A stretch of DNA of 64,000 nucleotides from Candidatus Zhuqueibacterota bacterium (GCA_029262005.1 JAJDAG010000003.1:39464-103463); one strand, 5' to 3'. Positions 26,894 through 37,431 are shown, numbered from the stretch's first letter. A program made the numbers and translations. The notes: a model not told the origin generated them from the letters alone.

Positions 26894-27409
26894 CTATTTG
26901 AAAGTGAATTCTTCTTTTGGCAGGTACAAAGTCACGGCGTTTCTGTCTGCGCATTCGTCACGAAGTTGCTGCACAGTTTTTTGGTTCAGCGGCGTCACAA
27001 ATTGGGGCGCTATTTCACAAAGCGGCTCCAGCACAAATCTCCGACTTTCGATTTGTGGATGTGGCAAAACAAGTGCATCCGTTTGAACTACCAAATTTCC
27101 CCAAAACAAAAGATCAACATCCAAAGTCCGAGGCCCCCATTTGATTCGACGCCTGCGCCCAAGTTTTTTTTCGATAACAAGACTCTTTTCAAGAAAACTG
27201 ACCGGGGTTTGCCCGGTTGTTATTTGAATCACCTGATTTAGAAAATTTCCTTGAGCACGATACCCCACAGGCGCTGTCTCATAGACCGATGAATAATCAA
27301 GAATTTTCGTTAAAGGCATCCCCTGAATAAACTCCAGCGCTTGAAGAATATTTTCGAGTCGTTCCCCAAGGTTGGAGCCTAAGCCAACGAACACAGCTTC
27401 ACAAGCCAT
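26894..27409 (-). CDS. folK: 6-hydroxymethyl-7,8-dihydropterin pyrophosphokinase FolK
   Basis: A 171-residue enzyme of folate synthesis. It begins VFVGLGSNLGERLENI and carries the signature RRIKWGPRTLDVDLLFWGN, with the paired Asp residues that bind magnesium, then LPHPQIESRRFVLEPLCEIAP. It is the first gene of a run continuing to the kinase, the 59-aa protein and DUF5683. Confidence 0.94.
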   Translation of the reverse strand: MACEAVFVGLGSNLGERLENILQALEFIQGMPLTKILDYSSVYETAPVGYRAQGNFLNQVIQITTGQTPVSFLEKSLVIEKKLGRRRRIKWGPRTLDVDLLFWGNLVVQTDALVLPHPQIESRRFVLEPLCEIAPQFVTPLNQKTVQQLRDECADRNAVTLYLPKEEFTFK

Positions 27410-27663
27410 TGCTATTTGTTATACCAAAAAGAAGCTCGTTTGATTCTGCAATGCGCATGTTAATCTTTCCACAAAGACAAAACGGTGCTTGCCGACACCG
27501 GCCTGCCCAACCATTCCCGCTCCGTAACCAATGAATACAATGCTATTTTTCTTTAGATCTTGGCAATATTGTCCTTATTCAGGAAGGGGCATTGAAATCA
27601 GGCACAAGTCTTATATTTACAGTAACGAGCAAATATATTAAAATTTGCCTGCTTTGTCAAGAC

Positions 27664-27696
27664 AAAAAAGGCCGTCTACCAGAAGGCAGACGGCCT
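27664..27696 (-). terminator. Rho-independent terminator after groEL
   Basis: AGGCCGTCTACC (27669-27680) pairs with GGCAGACGGCCT (27685-27696), with one A-C mismatch and an AGAA loop. On the minus strand the stem is followed by TTTTTT. It lies 25 bp past the groEL stop. Confidence 0.92.
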
Positions 27697-27721
27697 GAAT
27701 TATACAAGTGAACCGGGAAGA

Positions 27722-29380
<1,659 letters not shown>

Positions 29381-29425
29381 TTAAAAATTTATTTCGATGT
29401 AAATTTATCCAAACGATTGCACTAT

Positions 29426-29710
29426 TTACAGAACCGCCAGGACATCACTTTCTCTCATGATCAAGTAATCATCGCCATCAATACTCACTTCTGTGCCGGA
29501 GTATTTACCATAAAGCACTTTGTCACCTTTTTTTACTTCCATGGCTACTTTGCTGCCTGAATCACTTATTTTTCCAGGGCCAACAGCAACAATTTCGCCT
29601 TCCTGAGGCTTTTCTTTTGCGGTGTCAGGAATGATGATGGATCCATGCTTCTTTTCTTCCAGATTGTTCGGCTTAACAATGACGCGATCAGCCAATGGCT
29701 TCACATTCAT
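29426..29710 (-). CDS. groES: Co-chaperonin GroES
   Basis: A 94-residue cochaperonin. [14 protein letters not shown] is the family start. The mobile loop is shifted to [19 protein letters not shown], where E. coli has a TAGGI-type loop, and the body has [11 protein letters not shown] and [14 protein letters not shown]. It heads the groESL operon, behind the CIRCE operator and a consensus promoter. Confidence 0.97.
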   Translation of the reverse strand: MNVKPLADRVIVKPNNLEEKKHGSIIIPDTAKEKPQEGEIVAVGPGKISDSGSKVAMEVKKGDKVLYGKYSGTEVSIDGDDYLIMRESDVLAVL

Positions 29711-29781
29711 TACTAGACCTCCTTTGTTTAAAATGTGTGAATGTTCTCAACAAATTTCTCTGTTAATTTCTATCAATTTTG

Positions 29782-29808
29782 TTAGCACTGCCAACCAGAG
29801 AGTGCCAA
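29782..29808 (-). promoter_or_regulatory. CIRCE operator (HrcA site) of groESL
   Basis: TTAGCACTG (29782-29790), nine bases, then GAGTGCCAA (29800-29808). Against the consensus TTAGCACTC-N9-GAGTGCTAA there are two mismatches and exact nine-base spacing. It sits between the -10 box and the groES start, where HrcA represses. No hrcA gene is in the window. Confidence 0.88.
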
Positions 29809-29820
29809 CCAAACGCGGTG

Positions 29821-29849
29821 AATATAGATATCAAGACCCAAAATGTCAA
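29821..29849 (-). promoter_or_regulatory. Consensus sigma-70 promoter of groESL
   Basis: On the minus strand TTGACA (29849-29844) and TATATT (29826-29821) are separated by exactly 17 bases. Placement immediately upstream of CIRCE makes this the likely heat-shock-controlled promoter. Confidence 0.85.
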
Positions 29850-30046
29850 GTGATATTTTATACATTTCAATTATCAGGCAACATAAATCTGGCTTCGTTA
29901 ACATATTGTAAAATAACCTTATGAACAAAGTGATTGCGTAAATTCTGGGAGTGCGCTTCTTAACCTTGCCTGCAAATCGGCAAGCGTGTGTGTTAAAGCC
30001 ATATAAATGGACGGGAATAAAACGGATATTTTTTTTCGCCCTTTCG

Positions 30047-31468
30047 TCAGGACTTCAGGATTTGTTTAACTGCGGATATTAGGGTATTATCATCGTCTGC
30101 ATAAACGGTTCGGAGATCAAGAAATAAACGCTCGTCACGAACATAGCCAACAATGGCAGGTGTAAATTCACGGAATTTCTGTGCCAGCACACGGATAGAC
30201 ATAGTTTTGACTGAAATGCTCACCGCTTTGCTGGGAATTTCCTCGAGTGGCATCGCGCCACTGCCCATTTCTGCGGTTGTGTTTTCAATCGCAATAGTCA
30301 TATTTTTCCCATTGAGAGCGTTTAGCGCATGAAGAATACGCTGCGCACGCTCAGCAAGATTCTTCTCTAGTTGCAGGAGCATTCGTAAAACAGAGTTGGT
30401 CTTAGTCAATCCATCCTTAGTAATGAATTGTTTCAAGGTGGGCTCGAGAACAGCATAAACCAATTTGTCGCACCGCAACGCTCGCATAAGCGGGTTCCTT
30501 CGAATCAGCTCGACGCATTTCTTTTTTCCGATAATAATTCCACACTGCGGGCCGCCTAGAACTTTGTCACCACTGAAAGTCACAATATCCACGCCTGCGG
30601 CAATACTCTCGCGCGCAACCGGTTCATGAGGCAAGCCGAACTGCTGCAAATCCACGAGAATACCGCCTCCTAGATCCTGCATAAGTGGCACGCCTTTTTC
30701 CCCGGCAAGATGCGACAGTTCACCAAGCCCAACCTCCTTCGTGAACCCCTGAACACGATAATTCGACGTATGGACAACACAAACCAAACCGGTTGCTGCT
30801 GTGAGCGCTTGCTCGTAATCTCGCAAGTGGGTTTTGTTTGTAGTACCAACCTCAACCATTTTTGTGCCACTTTTTTCCATAACCTCCGGAATTCTAAATG
30901 CGCCGCCAATTTCAACCAGTTGCCCGCGTGAAACAATGGTTTCTTTTTGAAAAGCCAGGGTGTTCAATACAAGCAGAACAGCCGCAGCATTGTTGTTGAC
31001 GACACAGGCCGCTTCTGAGCCGGTAAGAAAGCAAAGCAGCTCTTCAACATGTGTGGTTCGCTCACCACGCAGGCCTGTGTTAAGGTCAATTTCAATATTA
31101 CAAGAGCCTGCAACAACCTGTGATAGATTTGCCTGAGCATCTGCAGAAAGGGGAGCACGACCAAGACCTGTGTGTAAAATTACGCCGGTAGCATTAATTA
31201 CTTTTCTGAGGCTTGGTCTTTGCATTCGCCCAATCCGGGCAGCCACTTGTTTGGCAATGCTGTCGAGAGGATTTTTCGAGGGGAGCTTATCGCCGGCAAA
31301 ATTAAGAAGCTGTGCTCGATAGGCATCGATTTCGCTTTGAACAGAATGCACAACAAACTCGTGTGAGAATTGAGATAAAAATGGCGCCACATCAGCGTGT
31401 TTCAACACTCTGCTGACCTGGGGCAGTTGAGACAGGAGCGCTTGCTTATCATCCAGCCGATTTTCCAT
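30047..31468 (-). CDS. selA: L-seryl-tRNA(Sec) selenium transferase SelA
   Basis: A 473-residue PLP enzyme that converts Ser-tRNA(Sec) to Sec-tRNA(Sec) using selenophosphate. The N-terminal tRNA-binding helices are followed by the conserved RKVINATGVILHTGLGRAPL, GSEAACVVNNNAAAV and VEVGTTNKTHLRDYE. The PLP lysine is K302 in TFSGDKVLGGPQCG. Length is normal. selB and selC, often adjacent, are not in the window. A hairpin without a U-tract (29965-29984) lies downstream. Confidence 0.94.
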   Translation of the reverse strand: MENRLDDKQALLSQLPQVSRVLKHADVAPFLSQFSHEFVVHSVQSEIDAYRAQLLNFAGDKLPSKNPLDSIAKQVAARIGRMQRPSLRKVINATGVILHTGLGRAPLSADAQANLSQVVAGSCNIEIDLNTGLRGERTTHVEELLCFLTGSEAACVVNNNAAAVLLVLNTLAFQKETIVSRGQLVEIGGAFRIPEVMEKSGTKMVEVGTTNKTHLRDYEQALTAATGLVCVVHTSNYRVQGFTKEVGLGELSHLAGEKGVPLMQDLGGGILVDLQQFGLPHEPVARESIAAGVDIVTFSGDKVLGGPQCGIIIGKKKCVELIRRNPLMRALRCDKLVYAVLEPTLKQFITKDGLTKTNSVLRMLLQLEKNLAERAQRILHALNALNGKNMTIAIENTTAEMGSGAMPLEEIPSKAVSISVKTMSIRVLAQKFREFTPAIVGYVRDERLFLDLRTVYADDDNTLISAVKQILKS

Positions 31469-31585
31469 TTTCCGCCTTGAACAATTGTACGATTGATAGA
31501 GTCAATACTGTCGCCACAAGCACCAGTCTAACTTTTCCGGCCGCTTGTTTGCGGTCAGTGTAAAGGTTTGTGAATTATGCAGCCA

Positions 31586-32803
31586 TTAAGAAGACAGTTC
31601 TTCTTTCGATTCTTTTAGACGGCGAACAGCATGATCTGTGGCGCCAAGACAATACTGCAATCCCAGCAGATTGGAAGAGGTCAATTGTCCGTCGGCAACT
31701 TTTTTCAGGAGTTCGTGGGAATTGAAGGCAATGCCCAAACCGGAATTTTTCAGCATGATTTCATCGTTGGCGCCGTCACCCACAGCCACGATTTCTTCCC
31801 GTGACAAGCCCTCTTTCAGGGCGAGTTCCTGCACAATCTGTCCCTTGGCCTCTTTATCGATTATTCGCCCTTTGATCCGGCCGGTCAACTTACCATTCTT
31901 AATTTCAAGATCATTGGCAAAGGTGTAATCAAAGCCGAGTTTTTCCTTCAAGCCATCAGCGAAATATTTAAACCCACCGGAAATGAGAGCAAGCTTAAAA
32001 CCCATGGCCTTGAGTGTCAAAACCAGGTCAAACGTGCCGGCTGTCAAGCGGAGACTTTCAGCAACTTCATCCAAAACACTGACAGGGAGGCCTTTAAGCA
32101 AAGCCACACGCTCGTGCAGAGATTCAGCAAAATCAAGTTCACCAGCCATGGCCTGGTGTGTGATCCTGGAGACTTCATCGCCGACCTTCGCGGCCTTGGC
32201 AAGTTCATCAATGACTTCACCTTCGATGATTGTGCTATCCATATCAAAAACAACAAGCCGGCGGCGCTGCCTGAAAGGCGTATCCGGTTGGATAATCGTG
32301 TCAAAGCCAAATTCATCGCAAGTACGTTGGATGACCTCCCGCAAAATGGCCAGGTCGCGAAGCTCAGAGGCATCTACCAGCATCTCGAGGGCAACGAGCT
32401 CACCACGCGCGAGGTGATGCATTCGTTCGATATTGACGCGAAAATTGGCCAGGGTATTGCTGATCGCCCGGAGAATACCCACCTTATCGCGCCCGATTAT
32501 GGTAAACACCTGCATATTCTTTTCAACTTTTTTCAGGGCAACTGTTTGCTCAACCAGATCAATATTTACATCGAGCGGCAGCTTCTTCGCACTTTTTCTG
32601 AGCCGAATATAGGCATCCTCAGGCGAATCATCAGCCGCAATCGGTTCCATTATCATAAACATGATGAACAGGCCATGCAGGGCATTTTGTTCAACAGCGA
32701 TGATATTTAATTTCGACTCTGTGACAATGCCGCAAATGTCCGCTATAATGTAAGGCTGATTGCTGCCAAAAACCGTAAGTACAATAAATCTCTTGTCGCT
32801 CAT
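31586..32803 (-). CDS. serB: Phosphoserine phosphatase SerB with two ACT-like domains
   Basis: A 405-residue enzyme for the last step of serine synthesis. Two N-terminal ACT-like domains (about 5-85 and 98-170: FTIIGRDKVGILRAISNTLA) precede an HAD phosphatase. The nucleophile is D187 and the general acid D189 in VVFDMDSTIIEGEVIDEL. SGGFKYFADGLKE and AVGDGANDEIML give the remaining HAD motifs. Such ACT fusions imply allosteric control, probably by serine. A candidate promoter lies 43 bp upstream of the start. Confidence 0.95.
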   Translation of the reverse strand: MSDKRFIVLTVFGSNQPYIIADICGIVTESKLNIIAVEQNALHGLFIMFMIMEPIAADDSPEDAYIRLRKSAKKLPLDVNIDLVEQTVALKKVEKNMQVFTIIGRDKVGILRAISNTLANFRVNIERMHHLARGELVALEMLVDASELRDLAILREVIQRTCDEFGFDTIIQPDTPFRQRRRLVVFDMDSTIIEGEVIDELAKAAKVGDEVSRITHQAMAGELDFAESLHERVALLKGLPVSVLDEVAESLRLTAGTFDLVLTLKAMGFKLALISGGFKYFADGLKEKLGFDYTFANDLEIKNGKLTGRIKGRIIDKEAKGQIVQELALKEGLSREEIVAVGDGANDEIMLKNSGLGIAFNSHELLKKVADGQLTSSNLLGLQYCLGATDHAVRRLKESKEELSS

Positions 32804-32845
32804 GCTAACCGTTTCAATGAATTCCTGTCAAAAATTGCAGTGTGT

Positions 32846-32874
32846 ATGGTAAAAAAAATAGGTTACAATGTCAA
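32846..32874 (-). promoter_or_regulatory. Candidate sigma-70 promoter of serB
   Basis: Minus-strand TTGACA (32874-32869) and TACCAT (32851-32846) are 17 bases apart, starting about 65 bases before the serB ATG. The -35 is perfect and the -10 matches four of six positions. Confidence 0.5.
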
Positions 32875-33433
32875 GGTTAAGGTGAGAACAGGCTGTGCAA
32901 ACACAGCGGCGCCCAGGAATAACTCAGTATTTTTCTTCTGCCATTGTTAATGTGCTGTTTTATATTAATCGCACACACTTCCCGCATCCCAGATTCCGAG
33001 TGTTCGCGATATTACCATGATGGTGGGAGAAGCAAATTATCGATGAACGAAGCTGGAATTGGCAATGCAGCACCAAGCACAGCCCAAACTGCCTGAGCAG
33101 GTCAGAGAAGGTATTCGTACAAAACACACCCATCTGAGGACTGAGAAGCGCCATGTTCAATCGAAAATATTCAGCGACACAAACAGACAGATATCATTCA
33201 AAATCTCTGTTTATACTGTTCGAAGGTAAATAGTCACGCAGCGATTGTCTTTAAAGTCATGCAGAGCGGCACCAAAAAATGAGTGAAGCGGACCACAAAA
33301 TCATGCAGCGTCTGCGCAAAACGATATACCTTCACTTAAAAATAATATACCCGCAGCCGGAAAACAGGACAGTCGTTACCACTGACAAATTCAATAAAAA
33401 TTCAACTGATACTTTTACCGTGATGGGGGAAAC
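32875..33433. other. Intergenic stretch upstream of serB
   Basis: About 560 bases between the serB promoter and the terminator of the large secreted protein. Open frames of 60-70 codons on both strands show no ribosome site, family motif or plausible composition. I see no RNA or repeat that I can name. Confidence 0.5.
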
Positions 33434-33470
33434 AAAAAAACAGGGAGAACAGCTAAAGCCATTCTCCCTG
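33434..33470 (-). terminator. Terminator after the T9SS cargo gene
   Basis: CAGGGAGAA (33441-33449) and TTCTCCCTG (33462-33470) form a perfect nine-pair stem with a 12-base loop. On the minus strand it is followed by TTTTTTTG. It lies 20 bp after the stop of the 789-residue protein. Confidence 0.92.
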
Positions 33471-33490
33471 TAATTCAGCCGGCGCGCCTT

Positions 33491-35860
33491 CTATTTCAGC
33501 AATAACATTTTACGCGTCTCTGCAAAGTCCTGCGCTATTATTTTGTAGAAGTATACGCCGTTGGCCAGGTTGCCCGCATCAAAGCGTACCCGGTAGTTGC
33601 CGGCGGTTTGCCAGGCATTTACCAGTACTGTAACTTCCTCGCCTAACAGATTAAAAACCGCTATTTTTACTCTTGAGTCTGAAGGCAGTTTGTAGCTGAT
33701 CACCGTGGCCGGGTTAAACGGATTCGGGTAATTTTGCTCCAGTGCAAAATCCGCAGGAACAGCAGTTGACGATTCCGACTCCGCGACACCACTGATGAGG
33801 CCGCTGCCGTTATGACCGTAAAAACCGGTGCCGGTGCCAACGAGTAAGTCATCAAAATATAGCACATTAATGCGCTGCCCTACAGGGTAGGCGTAACCCA
33901 TTGTCCAGGCAGTGGCTGTTACAGGCCGGTAGTAAATCTCATTTTCGACCGCGCAATAAACCGTGTCACGGCCGATTGTAATGGCATAGGCTTCCTCGCC
34001 ATCAGTCGGGAAACCGCTGGTACCCATGGATGACCATAACCCGCTCGCATTAAGCGGCTTCCAGTACGTGGTGGGATGATTGATCCCTGCATCCGTGCCA
34101 CAGGCATAAATTGTATCGCCTGTGACTGAAACTTGTAAATCGCGAATGGTCACCACGATTGGGCTGCCGGTACTAGTGCCACTGCTGCCCATATCCTGAG
34201 CAACACTCCACAAGCCGCCGCTTTTAGTGATTTTGTAAACGCTTCTGCCCTGCGGGCTCGCCAGATCGTATTCCACACCAACATAGGCAACCGTATCGCC
34301 CGCCTCCTCATTAAAAACGATGTCAAAAACATCAACATCCTGGCCATCTGTACTGACCTCGATGAAAAGCTGAGACCAGCTGGCGCCATAATCTTCTGAA
34401 TAAAACAAACCGCCTTTATCGCTACCGGCAATTTCAAAGCCGGCAAAAACAATGGCCGTATCAAATTGGCAAACTTCAATTGCCGAAGCGTTGGTGCCGA
34501 CATTTGAAAAATTGTAAGGGGCATTTTCCGGGGTAAATACCTGTGACCAGGTCGTGCCATTGTCTGGTGTTTTGTATATGCGAAGGTTACCAACATATAC
34601 AATCTCTGCATCAGCAGATTCAATATCGACCGAGTAGTAGGGAGAACCATCGCCGTTGGGAAAAATGGCATTGGTCCAGGTCGGGGAAGTCAGAAAATTA
34701 TCAACCCTGCGGATACCGGATTTCGAGGCCAACCAGCCCGTATCTTTATCTGCGGTCATATCAAAATCGTTGACCTGTACCGCTTCAATGCCATCATTGA
34801 TTTCAAAAATGGTTGCGCCTTTGTCGGTTGAAGCGCCTAAGCCCTGATCGGTGGTCATATAAACGATGTTCGAATTCACCGGATCGGTAAAGACCGCGCC
34901 ATCATTGGGGTGGGTTTCAAATCCGCCCGGTTGGCCAAATTCGCTCCAGGCGCCGCTTTCGCCTTTGTTGTTGTTGTAACCATTAGCAAAATAAACGCAG
35001 TAAGCCGAGGCATCACCGCTAACAGCGATATTATCGCCGGCAACGCCGCCCAAACTGGTGGTATAAGAAGTCCAGGTTGTGGCATCGTCGGAATATGCAA
35101 AATGCTTGGTGACGCCATCCGAACCGCCAAGGAGTAAGCGGCCGTCGGGGCCAATAGCAAATGCCCGCCAATCTACTGTTGAACTCAGTGAAGTCGGCGA
35201 AATATCTGTGAAAACGCTGGTGTTGGTCAATTCCGTGAATTTCTCACTGGAAACATGCAACAATGGCGTACCATCGCCGGCAAAAACGTAGATTAAACTG
35301 TCTACAGGATTTATGCCGATATGTTTAGGCGACCCGACCGAAGTCCAGGAAAGCGGAGAATTGGCATCCGCAGTAAAAGCGCCATTGTTATCCAGTTCGC
35401 CCCAGTACATATAAATTTCGTTGGCGTAGTAAAGGGTTGATTCGTAAATGGCCAGCGTATGCACATTGCCGGAATGAATCACATCAACCGTGGTTGAATC
35501 CGGGTGGCTGCTCAACAAACCGGATTGGTGAATAAAAAACAGCTTGCCCGAGCTATCATGCGCAGCAAGACTGTTAATTTGCGCACCATAGCCATCGTCT
35601 GCACCTACAGCCGGCATGATGGTAAACCAGCCAAAATTCGGAGTTGAGGCCGTTGCGGCAACATCCGCGTAAAAAATCGAGTTCGCGCTTTCGGTGGAAA
35701 CAAATATCCGGCTGGTATCAGGCGTTCGGGCAAAACCGGTGATGGCATTTATCCTGCCGCCGTAAACGGCCTGCACATCTGGTGTGTCAATTTGTGTAAA
35801 TGCATTGCCGAGCCAAGCTACGGCGAATAAACAACCGAGTAACTTTTGCAGGTTTTTCAT
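33491..35860 (-). CDS. Secreted sialidase/WD40-like beta-propeller protein with T9SS sorting domain
   Basis: A 789-residue exported protein. A signal peptide (LLGCLFAVAWLGNAFTQ) leads into repeated blades with Asp-box-like turns (SADAEIVYVGNLRIYKTPDNGTTWSQVF, GGLFYSEDYGASWSQLF), suggesting one or two beta-propellers. The final ~85 residues are a type A T9SS sorting domain: NYPNPFNPATVISYKL, VKIAVFNLLGEEVTVLV, NGVYFYKIIAQDFAETRKMLLLK. It should be secreted through a type IX system and anchored or released at the cell surface. GGAGGTG precedes the ATG. Ligand unknown. Confidence 0.82.
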   Translation of the reverse strand: MKNLQKLLGCLFAVAWLGNAFTQIDTPDVQAVYGGRINAITGFARTPDTSRIFVSTESANSIFYADVAATASTPNFGWFTIMPAVGADDGYGAQINSLAAHDSSGKLFFIHQSGLLSSHPDSTTVDVIHSGNVHTLAIYESTLYYANEIYMYWGELDNNGAFTADANSPLSWTSVGSPKHIGINPVDSLIYVFAGDGTPLLHVSSEKFTELTNTSVFTDISPTSLSSTVDWRAFAIGPDGRLLLGGSDGVTKHFAYSDDATTWTSYTTSLGGVAGDNIAVSGDASAYCVYFANGYNNNKGESGAWSEFGQPGGFETHPNDGAVFTDPVNSNIVYMTTDQGLGASTDKGATIFEINDGIEAVQVNDFDMTADKDTGWLASKSGIRRVDNFLTSPTWTNAIFPNGDGSPYYSVDIESADAEIVYVGNLRIYKTPDNGTTWSQVFTPENAPYNFSNVGTNASAIEVCQFDTAIVFAGFEIAGSDKGGLFYSEDYGASWSQLFIEVSTDGQDVDVFDIVFNEEAGDTVAYVGVEYDLASPQGRSVYKITKSGGLWSVAQDMGSSGTSTGSPIVVTIRDLQVSVTGDTIYACGTDAGINHPTTYWKPLNASGLWSSMGTSGFPTDGEEAYAITIGRDTVYCAVENEIYYRPVTATAWTMGYAYPVGQRINVLYFDDLLVGTGTGFYGHNGSGLISGVAESESSTAVPADFALEQNYPNPFNPATVISYKLPSDSRVKIAVFNLLGEEVTVLVNAWQTAGNYRVRFDAGNLANGVYFYKIIAQDFAETRKMLLLK

Positions 35861-35919
35861 AGCACCTCCATGTATTTGATTAAACTTTTTTAATCGGTCA
35901 TTAAATAGGATTCTTTAGC

Positions 35920-35940
35920 CTGAATTATTTATCAGGCACT
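35920..35940. repeat. Small perfect hairpin upstream of the T9SS cargo
   Basis: GCCTGA and TCAGGC arms enclose an eight-base AT-rich loop about 60-80 bases upstream of the start at 35860. It could lie in the 5' untranslated region. It has no U-tract on either side. Confidence 0.35.
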
Positions 35941-36010
35941 GGGAGCGCAGAGCTAAAAAAAAGATTAGGCTCTATGTTGTTTAGTGTGGGTAATGGTATA
36001 AGAAAAAAAA

Positions 36011-36047
36011 TTAGCCACGGATAAACACAGATGAAACACGGATAAAT
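36011..36047 (+). repeat. Leader repeat typical of GxxExxY loci
   Basis: The stretch contains CCACGGATAAACACAG followed by a near-copy ATGAAACACGGATAAATG, ending on the start codon of the GxxExxY pseudogene. From memory, this ACGGATAAACAC-type leader often accompanies GxxExxY genes across unrelated bacteria. That needs a search. Confidence 0.45.
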
Positions 36048-36340
36048 GAATCTAAAATATGAAGAGACAACCGAGGCAACAATTGGCGCCGCTTTTGAGA
36101 TTCATAATATTGGGGGCTATGGATTTTGGGGAAAAGTGTATCAGCGGGCAATGCAAGTTGAACTATTACTTTGAGGGCATTCCACTCAATAGGGCTTATG
36201 CTATAAAAGTGGTGCTTAAGGGTGTTATGATTGGTGAATATGCAGCAGCTTTATTCATCGATGATAAAGTCATTACGGCGCTAAAATTTGGCAAAAAATA
36301 TGACTCACAAGCTGAACCACACTTGCTGAATGAATCCTGA
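36046..36340 (+). pseudogene. GxxExxY protein remnant (frameshifted)
   Basis: From ATG 36046 the frame reads MNLKYEETTEATIGAAFEIH and YQRAMQVELLL, then meets TGA near 36170. The downstream half continues in another frame as EGIPLNRAYAIKVVLKGVMI, GEYAAALFIDDKVITALK and QAEPHLLNES. The two pieces together are the GxxExxY (PDDEXK_3-like) family. The signature glutamate is also lost: GFWGKVY where the family has GFLEKVY. It is therefore broken by a frameshift and a signature mutation. It is the first plus-strand element after 36 kb of minus-strand genes, consistent with insertion. A TGA read as selenocysteine would not rescue it, since a TAG follows in that frame. Confidence 0.82.
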
Positions 36341-36803
36341 AAATCCTGTTAATCCCGTCTAATAACTCTATGGTTCCGGGTTCGCCGGGTTAGGTTAAAG
36401 TTTAAGAAAAGTGCGAACCGCCTTTCGCCCCTATAATCTTTCCTTGTTGAGATTAGTTGTTCTAAGTTCTGTCTTCTCAGTGTGCTTTGTGACTCTGTGG
36501 CAAATTTATGAATAAAACAGGCCAGGTAAATCGTGACTGGGCGAAACCACCCCCATGCTTTCATTGCCGCAGATGTTAAACGCCGGGTGCGCCCCGGATA
36601 TGAAAATTTGAGAGTTGTGTGGCGTCTGGTTTCAGGCCGTACTTTTTCTACGCTGGCCCACTGTTTCCGGTGTGTCCATTTCCTGAATGGCCAGTGCAGT
36701 CGACGCCTAAGCTTTATGGCGATTTCATAAGTTTGGAGTGGCGGCAGGTTTTAGTTCATCTTCACGAGGCAGTGCGGGGCCGGCGGCACGGCTAACCGTG
36801 TAG
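36341..36803. other. Intergenic stretch between GxxExxY remnant and yoeB
   Basis: About 460 bases. The first 20 bases (AATCCTGTTAATCCCGTC region) look like the trailing half of the GxxExxY mobile-like unit. The rest has no recognisable gene; open frames here lack motifs and ribosome sites. A short hairpin CACGG/CCGTG at 36786-36799 follows yoeB without a U-tract. Confidence 0.5.
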
Positions 36804-37058
36804 TTAATAATGGTAACGGCATTGGGCAATCAACAGAGCATCATCGGAGACCTTATAAACTATCCGATGCTCATCATTGATTCGCCTGGACCAATAGCCG
36901 GAAAACCCGTACCTGAGAGGCTCAGGCTTGCCAATGCCCTCAAAAGGTTCTCGCATAATTGCTTTAATAAGTTGGTTCATCCGTTTGAGGAGATTTTTGT
37001 CTATTTTTTGCCAGTAAAAATAATCTTCCCAAGCCAGTTCGGAAAATACTATTTTCAA
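36804..37058 (-). CDS. yoeB: YoeB-family toxin (ribosome-dependent mRNA interferase)
   Basis: An 84-residue RelE-superfamily toxin that cleaves mRNA at the ribosomal A site. It aligns along its length with E. coli YoeB: SELAWEDYFYWQKIDKNLLKR, FEGIGKPEPLRYGFSGYWSRRI, EHRIVYKV and the terminal CRYHY. The catalytic Glu46, Arg65 and His83 positions are all kept, so it looks active. Its ATG overlaps the antitoxin stop by 4 bp. Confidence 0.95.
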   Translation of the reverse strand: MKIVFSELAWEDYFYWQKIDKNLLKRMNQLIKAIMREPFEGIGKPEPLRYGFSGYWSRRINDEHRIVYKVSDDALLIAQCRYHY

Positions 37059-37306
37059 TCTAAAAGCTCTCGTTCGGCGCCTTTGCCACTTTCGAGCTCT
37101 AAGATTGATTCAAGTAGCCTTTTAGCATTTTTAGGGCTTCTCAATAAATAGGCTGTTTCCTCAAGGGCTTTATAATCAGCGAGAGAGAGCATCACAACCG
37201 ATTGTTGGTTGTTCCGTGTTATGATAATTGCGTCATGATCATCGCAAACCTTGTCCATAGTCTTAGCAAGATTTTGGCGAGCAGATGTGTAAGAAATTGC
37301 GGCCAT
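37055..37306 (-). CDS. yefM: YefM-family antitoxin
   Basis: An 83-residue Phd/YefM antitoxin. The N-terminal part (ISYTSARQNLAKTMDKVCDDHDAIIITR) is the DNA-binding and dimerisation fold; VVMLSLADYKALEETAYLLRSP matches YefM closely. The C-terminal tail wraps the toxin. It precedes yoeB with a 4-bp overlap, the standard order, and probably represses its own promoter. Confidence 0.94.
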   Translation of the reverse strand: MAAISYTSARQNLAKTMDKVCDDHDAIIITRNNQQSVVMLSLADYKALEETAYLLRSPKNAKRLLESILELESGKGAERELLD

Positions 37307-37314
37307 AATAGCCT

Positions 37315-37338
37315 CCGTACCTGTACGGCATACTGTAC
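37315..37338 (-). promoter_or_regulatory. Putative YefM operator
   Basis: CCGTAC-CT-GTACGG (37315-37328) is a perfect inverted repeat, and a third GTAC core lies at 37335-37338. In E. coli, YefM binds palindromes with a TGTACA core, and two TGTACG half-sites occur here, 9-30 bases upstream of the antitoxin start. Confidence 0.6.
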
Positions 37339-37431
37339 GTGTTATTTAGTTGGATAGCAAGCAGTTTGTTGAAAAGAATATAAGCAGACGCCCACTGTTT
37401 TTTCCTTTCGCGTAGGTTAGCCAAAAAAAAA

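Noticed and set aside
29965..29984. CTTGCC/GGCAAG hairpin downstream of selA considered as a tRNA-Sec (selC) stem
   Set aside because: No T-loop GGTTCGA-type sequence, no acceptor stem and no TCA anticodon arm could be built around it.
31567..31582. TTGTGAATTATGCAG-type match to the MITE terminus near the serB stop
   Set aside because: It overlaps the serB 3' end region and no inner arms or opposite terminus are found nearby; chance match is likely.
33279..33473. 64-codon plus-strand frame before the T9SS cargo terminator
   Set aside because: No ribosome site or motif, and its end lies inside the terminator hairpin.
36046..36180. TGA in the GxxExxY frame considered as a selenocysteine codon, given SelA in the window
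   Set aside because: A TAG follows a few codons later in the same frame, and the family sequence resumes in a different frame, so it is a frameshift.
36533..36730. 65-codon plus-strand frame between the GxxExxY remnant and yoeB
   Set aside because: No family features, no ribosome site and composition unlike neighbouring genes.
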